The notes: generated by a model not told the origin, from the letters alone. DNA of 47,198 nucleotides from Syntrophobacterales bacterium (GCA_019429105.1 JAHYJE010000027.1:1-47198); one strand, 5' to 3'; positions 17,493 through 25,758 are shown, numbered from the stretch's first letter. Numbers and translations: made by a program.

Positions 17493-17520
17493 ATTGCGAC
17501 GAGCGTAGCGTCGTGGCAAT
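17493..17520. repeat. Short hairpin repeat of the ATTGCGACGA...TCGTGGCAAT type
   Basis: Ten-base arms with one mismatch surround the loop GCGTAGCG, 28 bases after the rtcB stop. It resembles the small interspersed TCATTGCGA(N)GAGCGTAGCG palindromes found in many copies in deltaproteobacterial genomes. Copy number here is unknown; only one copy lies in the window. It may also act as an rtcB transcript end. Confidence 0.6.
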
Positions 17521-17528
17521 CTCCTGAG

Positions 17529-17676
17529 CCAATTGCAAAACTATTTGTCATTCCCGAATGCTTCTATCGGGAATACGGTTTTTCAAGCAGTTAGAACCAG
17601 ATTATGAACATTAAACTTCGTTTTCCCGCTTAAAATCATTGCGGGAATGACAGAATGTGAGAGTTTTGCAATTGCC
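17529..17676. repeat. Composite inverted-repeat element with two internal hairpins (MITE/REP-like)
   Basis: The left end CCAATTGCAAAACT..TGTCATTCCCG (17529-17556) is repeated inverted at the right end (17642-17676), matching perfectly over AATTGCAAAACT and TGTCATTCCCG. Inside are two stems: ATTCCCGA/TCGGGAAT (17550-17557 with 17567-17574) and TTCCCGC/GCGGGAA (17623-17629 with 17641-17647). No coding capacity is seen. The right end overlaps the 3' end of nnrDE. The structure suggests a non-autonomous mobile or REP-type element; no target-site duplication was identified. Confidence 0.65.
17604..17624. repeat. 21-bp dispersed repeat, copy 1
   Basis: ATGAACATTAAACTTCGTTT plus T matches the window consensus (the unit at 25804) at 18 of 21 positions. 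It lies inside the composite element downstream of nnrDE. Confidence 0.6.
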
Positions 17677-19261
17677 TCTCCTGATTATGAAATTTAGCCT
17701 TCGTTTTACCTCCTGCGCCGGAAGGATTGCTTTCCGGGGCGCTTTCCTGTTTGAGCGCATAGGGCAGATAGTTCAAAACATCCCGGGCGGTCAAACCCTC
17801 CTGCCCCTTGTCGGCGGCGGCCAAATCGCCGGAAAGGCCGTGGAGAAACACCCCCTTGCGCACCGCTTCCGCAAGCGGGAGACCTTGACCGAACATCGCG
17901 GCGATGCTCCCGGTCAGCACATCGCCGACTCCGGCAGTCGCCATCCCCGGATTGCCGTTCATGTTGACAAAAACGCGCCCCTCCGGCGTGCCGATCAGGG
18001 AGTGGGCGCCCTTCAGGACAATATATACGTGCAGATTCGTGCAGGTATCCTGCAGAATAACGATGCGGTTCTTCTCTATTTCCGCAACCGATTTTCCGGT
18101 CAGTCGCGCCATCTCCCCCGGATGAGGGGTCAAAACGGTCGGCCCCGAACGCCCGCTGATAAGCTCCGCACGGCCGCAAACGGCAGTTATCCCGTCGCCG
18201 TCGAGCAGAAGCGGTTTTTCCACTGCCGAGACAAGCCCCCGGACAAGCCCCGCGGTTTCTTCGGCAATAGAAAGGCCGGGACCGATGACAACCATATCAA
18301 CCTTTTTTGCCAGTGCGAGCAGGAAATCCAGGTTTTCAAAAGCGATGCTGCCCGTGTCTGTTTCCGCCTGCGGAACAAAAACGATCTCGCTGCCGTTCAT
18401 GGCGATGAAGGGCGCGATCGAGCGGGGAGTGGCCAGACGGGCGTATCCTCCCCCGGCCTTCAGAAATGACATTGCGCTGAAATACGGCGCCCCGTAATAG
18501 CCCGCGGCGCCGGCGACAAACAGCACATCCCCGAGCGAGCCCTTGTGGGCGGTGGCTGCCCTTTCAGGGAGGGGCAGATCGCTGTTTGTTTCCACCAGGA
18601 TCGCTTCATCCTCGTACAGGGAGGGGGGAAACGAGATATGCGCCACACTGAGCCTTCCGCAATGCTCGAAACCGGGATAAAGCATGTTTCCGATCTTTGG
18701 CAGACCAAAGGTTACCGTCTGGTGGGCGCGCACGGCCGTCCCCAGAACAGCCCCCGTATCGCCGCTGATGCCGGAGGGTATGTCAAGGCTGAGAACCGGC
18801 TTGCCGCTACGGTTGATCAGCTCTACAATTTCCCGGTAAACTCCTTCCACCGCGCGGGCAAGACCGGTCCCGAAAAGCGCATCGACAATACCGTCCATCC
18901 CGAGAACAGCCGCCTCAATCTCTGCCGCAGCCGTTACCCGTTCCGTCACGATCGGCAGCTTTGCGACAATCTCGTAATTCTTTTTCGCCGCCCCTTGCAG
19001 ACGTTCCGGGTCGCCGGCAAAAAAGATATGGGGCGTCCCCCCGCCCGAGAGGATATGGCGGGCTACAACCAGTCCGTCGCCGCCATTATTGCCGGCGCCG
19101 CAGAAAATGGCATACCGTTTCCCCTTTACCCCCCCTTCACGAAAAAGCGCCCCGCAGGAGGCAAGGCCGGCGTTCTCCATCAAAACCTGCTCGGAAATTC
19201 CAAACTTTTCGACAGCATCCCTGTCCATCGCCTGCATCTGGGCAACATTGCTGATTTTCAT
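17636..19261 (-). CDS. nnrDE: Bifunctional NAD(P)H-hydrate repair enzyme (epimerase plus ADP-dependent dehydratase)
   Basis: The N-terminal YjeF domain (about 1-215) has FCGAGNNGGDGLVVAR and DALFGTGLARAV and epimerises damaged NAD(P)H hydrate. The C-terminal ribokinase-like domain (about 225-500) has the ATP/ADP-site blocks LTPHPGEMARLTG and NGNPGMATAGVGDVLTG and dehydrates the S-epimer. The fused two-domain form is usual in bacteria. At 541 residues it is somewhat long: the final ~25 residues, from KTKAKFHN to the stop, are encoded by the 21-bp repeat and the right arm of the composite inverted repeat, so the original stop was probably near 17710 and was overrun. The ATG follows a run of G (GGGGGGGG). 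Confidence 0.93.
   Translation of the reverse strand: MKISNVAQMQAMDRDAVEKFGISEQVLMENAGLASCGALFREGGVKGKRYAIFCGAGNNGGDGLVVARHILSGGGTPHIFFAGDPERLQGAAKKNYEIVAKLPIVTERVTAAAEIEAAVLGMDGIVDALFGTGLARAVEGVYREIVELINRSGKPVLSLDIPSGISGDTGAVLGTAVRAHQTVTFGLPKIGNMLYPGFEHCGRLSVAHISFPPSLYEDEAILVETNSDLPLPERAATAHKGSLGDVLFVAGAAGYYGAPYFSAMSFLKAGGGYARLATPRSIAPFIAMNGSEIVFVPQAETDTGSIAFENLDFLLALAKKVDMVVIGPGLSIAEETAGLVRGLVSAVEKPLLLDGDGITAVCGRAELISGRSGPTVLTPHPGEMARLTGKSVAEIEKNRIVILQDTCTNLHVYIVLKGAHSLIGTPEGRVFVNMNGNPGMATAGVGDVLTGSIAAMFGQGLPLAEAVRKGVFLHGLSGDLAAADKGQEGLTARDVLNYLPYALKQESAPESNPSGAGGKTKAKFHNQERQLQNSHILSFPQ
17687..17707. repeat. 21-bp dispersed repeat, degenerate copy 2 inside the end of nnrDE
   Basis: ATGAAATTTAGCCTTCGTTT plus T matches the consensus at 15 of 21 positions and is preceded by the same GATTATGA context as copy 1 (GATTATGA at 17683 against 17600). 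On the minus strand it encodes KTKAKFHN of the NnrDE tail. Confidence 0.5.
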
Positions 19262-19299
19262 AATTTACCCCCCCCTAACAACTGACTGCGAAGCAGCTT

Positions 19300-20079
19300 T
19301 TAAAAAGTGCCGGGATACTTGCCGCCGTCAATCAGCAGGTTCTGCCCGGTGATAAATCCCCCGTGAACGCTGCATAAAAAGACGCAGTAAGCGCCGAATT
19401 CCTCGGGCCTGCCGAACCGCCCCGTCGGATTTGCGGAAACCCGTATTTTTCGCATCTCTTCATATAAACGATGCTCGGTTTCCGCCAGCGCCTGCGTGTA
19501 GGATCGCTGACGCTCCGTTTCAAAATCGCCGGGGAGCAGGTTGTTGAGCGTGACGTTGTGGATAGCTGCCTCGCGGGCAATTCCCGCAACGAAACCGGTG
19601 AGACCGGAACGCGCCCCGTTGGAAAGTCCCAGGATGGGGATCGGCGCTTTTACCGCGCTTGAGGTTATATTCACAATCCGTCCGAACCGGCGGGCGATCA
19701 TCCCGTCAAGCGTATTTTTGATCATAAAGATCGCCCCCAGCATGTTGTTGTTCAAGGCCGCGAGCCATGCCTCCCTGTCCCAGTCACGGAAATCGCCGGG
19801 AGGCGGCCCCCCGGAGTTATTGACGATTATGTCCGGCGACGGACAGGCAGCAAGAACCTCCTTTTGGCCCTCGTCGGTGTTGATGTCAACGGCGACGGCC
19901 TGAACATTTACGCCCGTTGCGGCGGCTATTTCCGCTCCCGCCGCCTCGATCCTCTCCCTGGTGCGGGCGACAATCGTCACATCGACCCCCTCCCTGGCAA
20001 GCGCCAGCGCACACGCCTTGCCCAGCCCCGCGCTCGCCCCGCCGATTATGGCCTTTCTGCCTTCAATCCCGAGCTCCAT
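19300..20079 (-). CDS. Short-chain dehydrogenase/reductase with altered active site
   Basis: A 259-residue Rossmann protein starting at the ATG at 20079 (GGGGAGG close upstream); the frame extends to 20169 without another good site. The cofactor motif GGASAGLGKA and VNNSGG are standard, and Ser140/Ser141 are in NITSS. The usual catalytic Tyr-x-x-x-Lys, expected 13 residues later, reads Ser153-Asn-Gly-Ala-Arg157. I know this GLSNxxR pattern from a beta-ketoacyl-reductase-like SDR subgroup that lacks the full tetrad. It ends with the oligomerisation-type GQNLLIDGGKYPGTF. It lies 38 bases upstream of nnrDE on the same strand. Substrate unknown; reductase activity is uncertain. Confidence 0.85.
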   Translation of the reverse strand: MELGIEGRKAIIGGASAGLGKACALALAREGVDVTIVARTRERIEAAGAEIAAATGVNVQAVAVDINTDEGQKEVLAACPSPDIIVNNSGGPPPGDFRDWDREAWLAALNNNMLGAIFMIKNTLDGMIARRFGRIVNITSSAVKAPIPILGLSNGARSGLTGFVAGIAREAAIHNVTLNNLLPGDFETERQRSYTQALAETEHRLYEEMRKIRVSANPTGRFGRPEEFGAYCVFLCSVHGGFITGQNLLIDGGKYPGTF

Positions 20080-20424
20080 AATGCCTCCCCGATATTTTCT
20101 CCTCAACACCGATGCCAAGCGCATTACCATGCTGAAAAAGTCGGCGCCTTTCTCATTCTGCCGCAACAAGCATCAACGCGGTGTACAAATATGGGAGTCT
20201 CCTCCTTCAGCGAGGGCTACTCTACGTAAACTCCTACGGCATCGCAAGAAAAAGTTTTTTGTTCTGCGAGATTGATTCGGCGGGGAAAAGAGTGGAAAAC
20301 CTTACGGCAATCGGTTATAGGAACGGCGGAAAAAGAGCAGCTCGGATAAAATGGTTTCAATGTGCCCAGCCAGCAGCAACAGACAGCCGCAGGCGACTAA
20401 AGATCATAAATAGAGGTGAACGGA
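20080..20424. other. Gene-free divergent region between the SDR gene and icd
   Basis: About 345 bases lie between two divergently transcribed genes, so both promoters should be here. I could not pick a confident -35/-10 pair on either strand. Short reading frames cross it without ribosome-binding sites or recognisable products. Confidence 0.5.
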
Positions 20425-21636
20425 ATGGCAAAAATAAAGGTGGTTAACCCGATAGTGGAGATGGACGGGGATGAAATGACCAGGGTCATCTGGGCAAAGA
20501 TCAAGGAAAAACTTATTTGTCCCTGGCTCGACATAGACCTGAAATACTACGATCTCAGCATCATGAACCGCGACGCAACCGGCGATCAGGTGACAATCGC
20601 CGCCGCCGACGCAACTCTTCAATACGGGGTTGCCGTCAAATGCGCCACGATCACCCACGACGAGGCGCGGATGAAGGAGTTTGGTTCACCTGCCCTGCTG
20701 CGCTCCCCAAACGGCACAATCCGGAACATCCTCGACGGGACCATCTTCCGGGAACCGATCATCTGCAAAAACGTCCCCCGCCTGGTTCCCCACTGGGAAA
20801 AGCCGATAATCATCGCCCGCCACGCCTTTGGCGACCAGTATAAGGCAGGCGAATTCCATTTCAAGGGCAAGGGCTCCCTGCGCCTCATTTTTGTTCCGGA
20901 AGACGGCAGTCCCAGCATCGCCAAAGAGTGCTTCAAATCAACCGGCGACGGCGTCGCAATGGCAACCTACAACACCGATGAGTCAATCGCCGGCTTCGCC
21001 CGCGCCTGTTTAAACTACGGGTTGGCCCGCCGCTATCCGGTTTATCTGTCCACCAAAAATACGGTCCTCAAAATCTACGACGGCCGCTTTAAAAATATTT
21101 TCAGGAAGATCTTTGATGAGGAGTTCTCAAAGAGCTTCAGAGATGTCGGCCTTACATACGAACACCGCCTGATCGACGACATGGTTGCCTCCACCATGAA
21201 ATGGAGCGGCGGCTACCTCTGGGCCTGCAAAAACTACGATGGCGACGTAATGTCCGATCTTGTCGCCCAGGGTTACGGTTCCCTGGGGCTTATGACATCC
21301 ATCCTGATGAGCCCGGACGGTAGCGCCTTCGAGGCGGAGGCGGCGCACGGCACCATTACCCGCCACTTCCGCGATTATCAGGCAGGCAAGGAGACCTCCT
21401 CCAATCCCATAGCCTCAATCTTCGCCTGGACGCGCGGCCTTACCCGCCGCGGCGAACTCGACAGCTCGCCGGAAGTGGTAAAATTTGCACGCACTCTGGA
21501 GGAAGTCTGCGTCCAGGCAGTCGAAGCCGGCCATATGACCAAGGATCTGGCGCTTAGAGTCGGCAGCGGCCAGAAGTGGCAAACAACAGATCAGTTCCTC
21601 GATACAATAGCTGGCGAGTTGAGAAAGCGGATATGA
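20425..21636 (+). CDS. icd: NADP-dependent isocitrate dehydrogenase (eukaryotic-like, homodimeric type)
   Basis: A 403-residue enzyme of the subfamily shared with mitochondrial/cytosolic IDH, recognisable from [11 protein letters not shown]-like opening ([16 protein letters not shown]), the substrate loop [19 protein letters not shown], the metal-binding YDGDVMSD block, and the coenzyme-binding [12 protein letters not shown]. It converts isocitrate to 2-oxoglutarate with NADP. The ATG at 20425 has AGAGGTG seven bases upstream; an in-frame GTG at 20416 overlaps that site. In anaerobes it usually supplies 2-oxoglutarate for glutamate synthesis. No citrate synthase or aconitase gene is in the window. 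Confidence 0.95.
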   Translation: MAKIKVVNPIVEMDGDEMTRVIWAKIKEKLICPWLDIDLKYYDLSIMNRDATGDQVTIAAADATLQYGVAVKCATITHDEARMKEFGSPALLRSPNGTIRNILDGTIFREPIICKNVPRLVPHWEKPIIIARHAFGDQYKAGEFHFKGKGSLRLIFVPEDGSPSIAKECFKSTGDGVAMATYNTDESIAGFARACLNYGLARRYPVYLSTKNTVLKIYDGRFKNIFRKIFDEEFSKSFRDVGLTYEHRLIDDMVASTMKWSGGYLWACKNYDGDVMSDLVAQGYGSLGLMTSILMSPDGSAFEAEAAHGTITRHFRDYQAGKETSSNPIASIFAWTRGLTRRGELDSSPEVVKFARTLEEVCVQAVEAGHMTKDLALRVGSGQKWQTTDQFLDTIAGELRKRI

Positions 21637-21778
21637 TCTCCCAATAAGTAGCCTGACGCACCATAGGCATCGCTCATTGGGCGGATATTCTTCATGGCAG
21701 CAGCATCCCGATCTGTTATCAGAGGTAATCGAAGAGCATGTCCGCGAGGCAGGCAAGCGGCTGGTTTCTATTGCAAAA

Positions 21779-22444
21779 TCATCGCCGCTCTTTAACGGGA
21801 ATCTCTCGCAAGAGTGAGGCTTTGAGTATATTCGCCAGGGTTTTCGCCGCGCCGGCGATATCGCGCTGCGCCATTATTGTTGAAACAACGGCAACGCCGT
21901 CAATCCCGGTTTCCAGCGCCGCCTCGATGTTGCCCAAGCCAATCCCGCCGATCGCCACAACCGGAATCCTGACGTTTGCCTTGATTTTTGCCAATTCTGT
22001 AAGCGCTACCTGGTCGGCGTCGGTTTTCGTACCGGTTGGAAAAACCGCGCCGACCCCCAGATAATCGGCCCCCTCGGCCTCCAGCGCCAGCGCCTCTGCA
22101 AGCGTACAGGCGGAGGCGCCCACAATTTTTCCCTCCCCGAGAAGCGCGCGGGCAAGCGGAATGGACAGATCGTCAGAACCGAGATGCACCCCGTCGGCCT
22201 CACAGGCAAAGGCGATGTCTATCCGGTCATTGATGATAAACGGAATCCCGCATCTGTCCGTAACAGCTTTTATACTCTTCGCAATTTCCAGATATTCCCG
22301 CGCCGAGACATCCTTTTCCCGAAGCTGGACAACGGTTGCCCCGCCCTGAATCGCCTCTTCGACGGCGTCCTCGAGACTTTTTCTCCCAAGCCAGCGGCGA
22401 TCGGTCACCAGATACAATGAATAATCGATTTTTTTTGTTTTCAT
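21779..22444 (-). CDS. thiE: Thiamine-phosphate synthase
   Basis: A 221-residue TIM-barrel enzyme joining HMP diphosphate and thiazole phosphate to thiamine phosphate. Family signatures are YLVTDRRW, VVQLREKD, FIINDRIDIAFACEADGVHL, the diphosphate loop GVGAVFPTGTK and VVAIGGIG. All catalytic positions look intact. It is the only gene behind a TPP riboswitch with terminator, so expression should fall when TPP is abundant. It lies directly downstream of the redox operon containing the TPP-dependent POR. Confidence 0.96.
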   Translation of the reverse strand: MKTKKIDYSLYLVTDRRWLGRKSLEDAVEEAIQGGATVVQLREKDVSAREYLEIAKSIKAVTDRCGIPFIINDRIDIAFACEADGVHLGSDDLSIPLARALLGEGKIVGASACTLAEALALEAEGADYLGVGAVFPTGTKTDADQVALTELAKIKANVRIPVVAIGGIGLGNIEAALETGIDGVAVVSTIMAQRDIAGAAKTLANILKASLLREIPVKERR

Positions 22445-22461
22445 GCCTGTCCCCTTAAATG

Positions 22462-22497
22462 AAAAAGGCCGCTCCCAGAAGGGGAACGGCCTTTTTT
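22462..22497 (-). terminator. Rho-independent terminator of the TPP riboswitch
   Basis: On the minus strand GGCCGTTCCC pairs with GGGAGCGGCC (one G-T pair) around a short loop, followed by TTTTTC. It sits between the TPP aptamer and thiE, as expected for transcriptional control of thiE. Confidence 0.85.
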
Positions 22498-22507
22498 CAA
22501 TAGAACG

Positions 22508-22600
22508 TCCGGCTCATTTCCCTCCGCAGGCATTACCCTGATCAGGTCAAGGGTTGCCGGAAGCCCGACATCTCAGTCCTTATGGACACCCCTAACGAGC
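22508..22600 (-). promoter_or_regulatory. TPP riboswitch (THI element) controlling thiE
   Basis: The minus strand shows the conserved THI-box parts in order: TTAGGGGTG, the ACTGAGA pyrimidine-sensor core, CCCTTGACCTGATCAGGGTA and AATGCCTGCGGAGGGAA. All conserved blocks are present and close to consensus. Binding of thiamine diphosphate should favour the terminator that follows. Confidence 0.95.
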
Positions 22601-22664
22601 AAAAATGTTTAATCAGCGCGGCACATTGTCCACGCTGAAGAAATTTTGTCAAAAAACGATGCCG

Positions 22665-23384
22665 TTACCGGCAGCTGGAGCAGACCATCAGCTCTTCTAA
22701 AGGCACGCCGGTCCGCCCGCTTATGTACTGAAGCTGATCCTCGGGGGCAAAGTAACGGCCGCAGACCTTGCAGGCCGCCATCTTGAAGTCCCGTCCCCAG
22801 ATCGTCCGGACATCCCCGGCAGGGGAGGTGTGCATCTCTATTTGCCCCGTCGGGCAGACATAGGAGCAGGCGCCGCAGCCGATGCAGACATTGGAAGGCT
22901 CGTGAAACGGCGTGCAGACATTCTTTTGCGGGCCGCGGGAGGAAAACCCGATCGCGCTCACCCCGACGATCTTCTCGCATGTCCGGACGCACAAGCGGCA
23001 GAGCACGCATTTATTTCCGTCCTCACTTGCCTTGAACCGGGGCTCGGGGCTGATCCCCATATTCTCCGCCATCTGGAAGAGCTGCTCCGATTCCGGGGCG
23101 CGGGCAAGAAGGAGCTGGATCACCGTGCGCCGGACATTCATCACCCGCTCGCTTCCGGTTTGGACAACCAGTCCCTCGGCAACCGGGTAGAGGCAGGAGG
23201 TGACAACCTTCGTTCTGCTCCCCTCCCCGACTTCCACGCTGCAAAGACGGCACGACCCCGAAGGCTCCAGGGATTCATGGTGGCACAATGTCGGGACAAC
23301 TATGCCATTTTGTCGGGCCACATCCAAAAGGGTCTGCCCTTCCTCCGCTTGAATCTTTTTGTTGTCTATCGTCAGATTAACCAT
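22665..23384 (-). CDS. HoxU/NuoG-N-terminal-like iron-sulfur subunit with extra Cys4 tail
   Basis: A 239-residue electron-transfer subunit. A [2Fe-2S] domain binds through Cys34, Cys45, Cys48 and Cys64. Two [4Fe-4S] ferredoxin motifs follow at Cys126/129/132/136 and Cys167/170/173/177. A C-terminal pair CKVC (205/208) and CSSC (235/238) looks like a rubredoxin- or zinc-ribbon-type site not present in standard NuoG. The His/Cys [4Fe-4S] motif that normally follows the [2Fe-2S] domain in NuoG and HydA is not visible (the segment is VIQLLLARAPESEQ), and there is no hydrogenase H-cluster domain. It is the last gene of the por-nuo group, 11 bases after the NuoF-like gene. Confidence 0.87.
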   Translation of the reverse strand: MVNLTIDNKKIQAEEGQTLLDVARQNGIVVPTLCHHESLEPSGSCRLCSVEVGEGSRTKVVTSCLYPVAEGLVVQTGSERVMNVRRTVIQLLLARAPESEQLFQMAENMGISPEPRFKASEDGNKCVLCRLCVRTCEKIVGVSAIGFSSRGPQKNVCTPFHEPSNVCIGCGACSYVCPTGQIEMHTSPAGDVRTIWGRDFKMAACKVCGRYFAPEDQLQYISGRTGVPLEELMVCSSCR

Positions 23385-23395
23385 TTTTTCTACCT

Positions 23396-25249
23396 TTACC
23401 TCACGATGATCGCATCAAATTGGCAGCTTTCCTTGCAGGCGCCGCATCTCGTACATTTATCAGAATCGATTTTGTGGGCCTGCTTCTTTTCGCCGGTCGC
23501 GGCCCCCACAGGGCATACCTTCGCGCACAGGGTGCAGCCGGTACACTTTCCCGAATCAACGCTGTAAGTGATTAGCGCCTTGCAGACACCCGCAGGACAG
23601 CGTTTTTCCTTGATGTGCGCTTCGTACTCGTCACGGAAATAACGGATCGTACTGAGCACCGGGTTCGGGGCGCTGGTACCGAGGGCGCAGAGGGCGCCGT
23701 CCTTGATGCTCGAAGCCAGCGACTCCAGCAGTTCGATATCGCCTTCCCGGCCCTTTCCTTCGGTGATGTCAACCAGGATTTCTTTCATCCGCTGTACGCC
23801 TTCCCGACAGGGAACGCACTTGCCGCAGGATTCATTGGCCAGAAAGTTCGTGAAATAGCGGGCCAGATCAACCATGCAGGTACCTTCATCCATGACGATC
23901 ATGCCGCCGGAGCCCATCATCGAGCCGACTTTGGTGAGTTCGTCATAGTCAACCGGCATATCAAGATAAGCCTCGGGGATGCAGCCGCCGGATGGCCCGC
24001 CGGTCTGAATCGCCTTGAATTTCCGGTTGTTGAGAATACCGCCGCCAATATCGAAGACTATCTCGCGCAGCTTCGTTCCCATTGGCACCTCGACGAGGCC
24101 GGTATTGTTGATCTTGCCGACCAGCGAGAAGATCTTCGTCCCCTTGCTGCGGTCGGTGCCGATCCCGGCGTACCAGTCGCCGCCGTTGTTGATGATAAAC
24201 GGGACATTCGCCCATGTTTCCACGTTGTTGAGATTGGTCGGCTTGTCGTAGAGCCCCTTTTCGGTGGCATGAACGTATTTGGCGCGCGGCTCGCCCGCCC
24301 TGCCCTCCAAAGAGGCAAAGAGCGCCGACGACTCGCCGCAGACAAAGGCGCCGCCGCCGCGATTCACCTTCAGGTCGAAGGAAAAACCACTGCCCAGAAT
24401 GTTCTCGCCGAGGAGGCCGGCCTCCCGCGCCTGTTTGATCGCAATATTGATATTCTCAACGGCGAGCGGATATTCGTTGCGGACATAGATATATCCCTCG
24501 TTCGAACCGATCGCATAGGCGCCGATTATCATCCCCTCCAGCACAAGGTGGGGGTTGCCTTCGAGCAGACTGCGATCCATATAGGCGCCGGGGTCTCCTT
24601 CATCGGCGTTGCAGATCACATACTTGGGAGTTCCTGCCGCCTTGCTTGTCTCTTCCCATTTGCGACCTGCCGGGAATCCGCCGCCGCCCCTGCCCCGCAG
24701 GTTGGCCGTTACGACCTCCCGAATAATCTCCCCGGGCTTCATTTTAAGGGCCTTGGCAAGGGCGCTGTAACCGTCAACGGCAAGATAATCCTCCATTTTT
24801 TTCGGATCGACCTTACTGTTCATGCCGAAGACAGTTCTGGTCTGCCGCTTGTAGAACGGGACCTCATCCTCTTTGACGTACTTCTCGCCGGTCTGGGGAT
24901 TGGCATACAGCAGATTATCAATTATCTCGCCCTTCAGGAGCGTTTTTTCGATGATCTCGCCCACGTCGCTTACGCCCACGTGCTGGTAGAAAATATTCTC
25001 CGGGGCAAGTATCACCATCGGCCCCCGCTCGCAGAAGCCATGGCAGCCGGTCTTCCGAAAGTCGATTTTTACGGAGAGCCCGCGGCGGTCAAGCTCCTCG
25101 CGAAAGGCATCGGCCACGCTCATGGCCCCATGAGCAAGGCATCCCGTACCCACACAGATCGTGATGCGCTGCTGTCGGGAATCACGGGCGGCTTTGATTT
25201 TCTCCTGCAACTCTTTCAATTCACTGAAGGATTTAATTTTGCTCGTCAT
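23396..25249 (-). CDS. nuoF: NuoF/HoxF/HydB-like NAD(P)H- and FMN-binding subunit
   Basis: A 617-residue diaphorase subunit. Residues 28-110 form a thioredoxin-like [2Fe-2S] domain (Cys32, Cys37, Cys69, Cys73). The FMN/NADH-binding core follows with GRGGGGFPAG at 186-195 and the NADEGDPGAYMDR loop. A [4Fe-4S] motif CGKCVPC starts at 475 with a fourth Cys near 521, and two C-terminal ferredoxin [4Fe-4S] sites lie at 569-579 and 599-609. This layout is that of HydB of bifurcating hydrogenases and HndC, not of plain complex I NuoF. The ATG at 25249 lies 5 bases after the nuoE-like stop; the longer frame to 25369 overlaps nuoE and has no role. It probably exchanges electrons between NAD(P)H and ferredoxin. 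Confidence 0.93.
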   Translation of the reverse strand: MTSKIKSFSELKELQEKIKAARDSRQQRITICVGTGCLAHGAMSVADAFREELDRRGLSVKIDFRKTGCHGFCERGPMVILAPENIFYQHVGVSDVGEIIEKTLLKGEIIDNLLYANPQTGEKYVKEDEVPFYKRQTRTVFGMNSKVDPKKMEDYLAVDGYSALAKALKMKPGEIIREVVTANLRGRGGGGFPAGRKWEETSKAAGTPKYVICNADEGDPGAYMDRSLLEGNPHLVLEGMIIGAYAIGSNEGYIYVRNEYPLAVENINIAIKQAREAGLLGENILGSGFSFDLKVNRGGGAFVCGESSALFASLEGRAGEPRAKYVHATEKGLYDKPTNLNNVETWANVPFIINNGGDWYAGIGTDRSKGTKIFSLVGKINNTGLVEVPMGTKLREIVFDIGGGILNNRKFKAIQTGGPSGGCIPEAYLDMPVDYDELTKVGSMMGSGGMIVMDEGTCMVDLARYFTNFLANESCGKCVPCREGVQRMKEILVDITEGKGREGDIELLESLASSIKDGALCALGTSAPNPVLSTIRYFRDEYEAHIKEKRCPAGVCKALITYSVDSGKCTGCTLCAKVCPVGAATGEKKQAHKIDSDKCTRCGACKESCQFDAIIVR

Positions 25250-25254
25250 TGTAT

Positions 25255-25713
25255 TTATACCTTCTTCCCTATTTTCTTGAGGAGCTTTGTCGATTTGGCG
25301 ATGTTCATTTCCCCGTGATACTCGCCATCCACCACAACAATCGGCCCCAGGGCGCAAGCCCCGAGACAACCAACCGTCTCGAAAGAGAACTCCTGGTCCT
25401 CGGTCGTTTCGCCATCCTTTATCCCCAGCAGGGTGGTGATGTTGCTGGCGATAAACTCGGCGCCGCGCACATGACAGGCGGTGCCCATGCAGAGGCTGAT
25501 ATGATGGCGGCCCTTCGGCTTCAGGCTGAACGCCTTGTAAAACGTCGCGACTTCGTACACTCGGCTTACCGGAACGCCAAGATTAGCGCTGATTGCCAGC
25601 AGGGCATCCTTGGCAAGATAACCGAATTCCTTCTGGACGTCCTGCATGATGGGAACCAGGTAACTTCGGTCCCCGCCGTAACCTTGCACGATCTCCTTTA
25701 CCTTTTCTTCCAT
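25255..25713 (-). CDS. nuoE: NuoE/HoxE/HydC-like [2Fe-2S] subunit
   Basis: A 152-residue thioredoxin-like [2Fe-2S] protein. The N-terminal helical part (LVPIMQDVQKEFGYL, VYEVATFYKAF) is typical of NuoE. The cluster ligands are in CMGTAC and CLGAC. It forms the diaphorase pair with the NuoF-like protein encoded 5 bases downstream. The ATG follows an AGAAGGATAATGG-like context. It is separated from porB by 123 bases containing a hairpin and a tandem 21-bp repeat. Confidence 0.94.
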   Translation of the reverse strand: MEEKVKEIVQGYGGDRSYLVPIMQDVQKEFGYLAKDALLAISANLGVPVSRVYEVATFYKAFSLKPKGRHHISLCMGTACHVRGAEFIASNITTLLGIKDGETTEDQEFSFETVGCLGACALGPIVVVDGEYHGEMNIAKSTKLLKKIGKKV

Positions 25714-25758
25714 TATCCTTCTACCTCGTCTATTATTTCCGAAGACACGTTCCGCTTG

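Noticed and set aside
19300-20079. FabG assignment for the SDR gene
   Set aside because: The catalytic Tyr and Lys are replaced by Ser and Arg, and the gene is far from the fab cluster.
21637-21778. Terminator after icd
   Set aside because: CCCAAT/ATTGGG arms can pair, but the loop is long and no U-tract follows, so support is too weak.
23615-25318. 567-codon open frame on the plus strand opposite the nuoF-like gene
   Set aside because: It mirrors the coding frame of a well-supported gene and has no recognisable domains; long antisense frames arise from GC-rich codon use. Similar shadows opposite porB/nuoE, leuS and ribBA were rejected for the same reason.
22665-25713. Bifurcating [FeFe]-hydrogenase HydABC
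   Set aside because: The HoxU-like subunit ends at 239 residues and has no H-cluster domain; no hydrogenase gene is adjacent.
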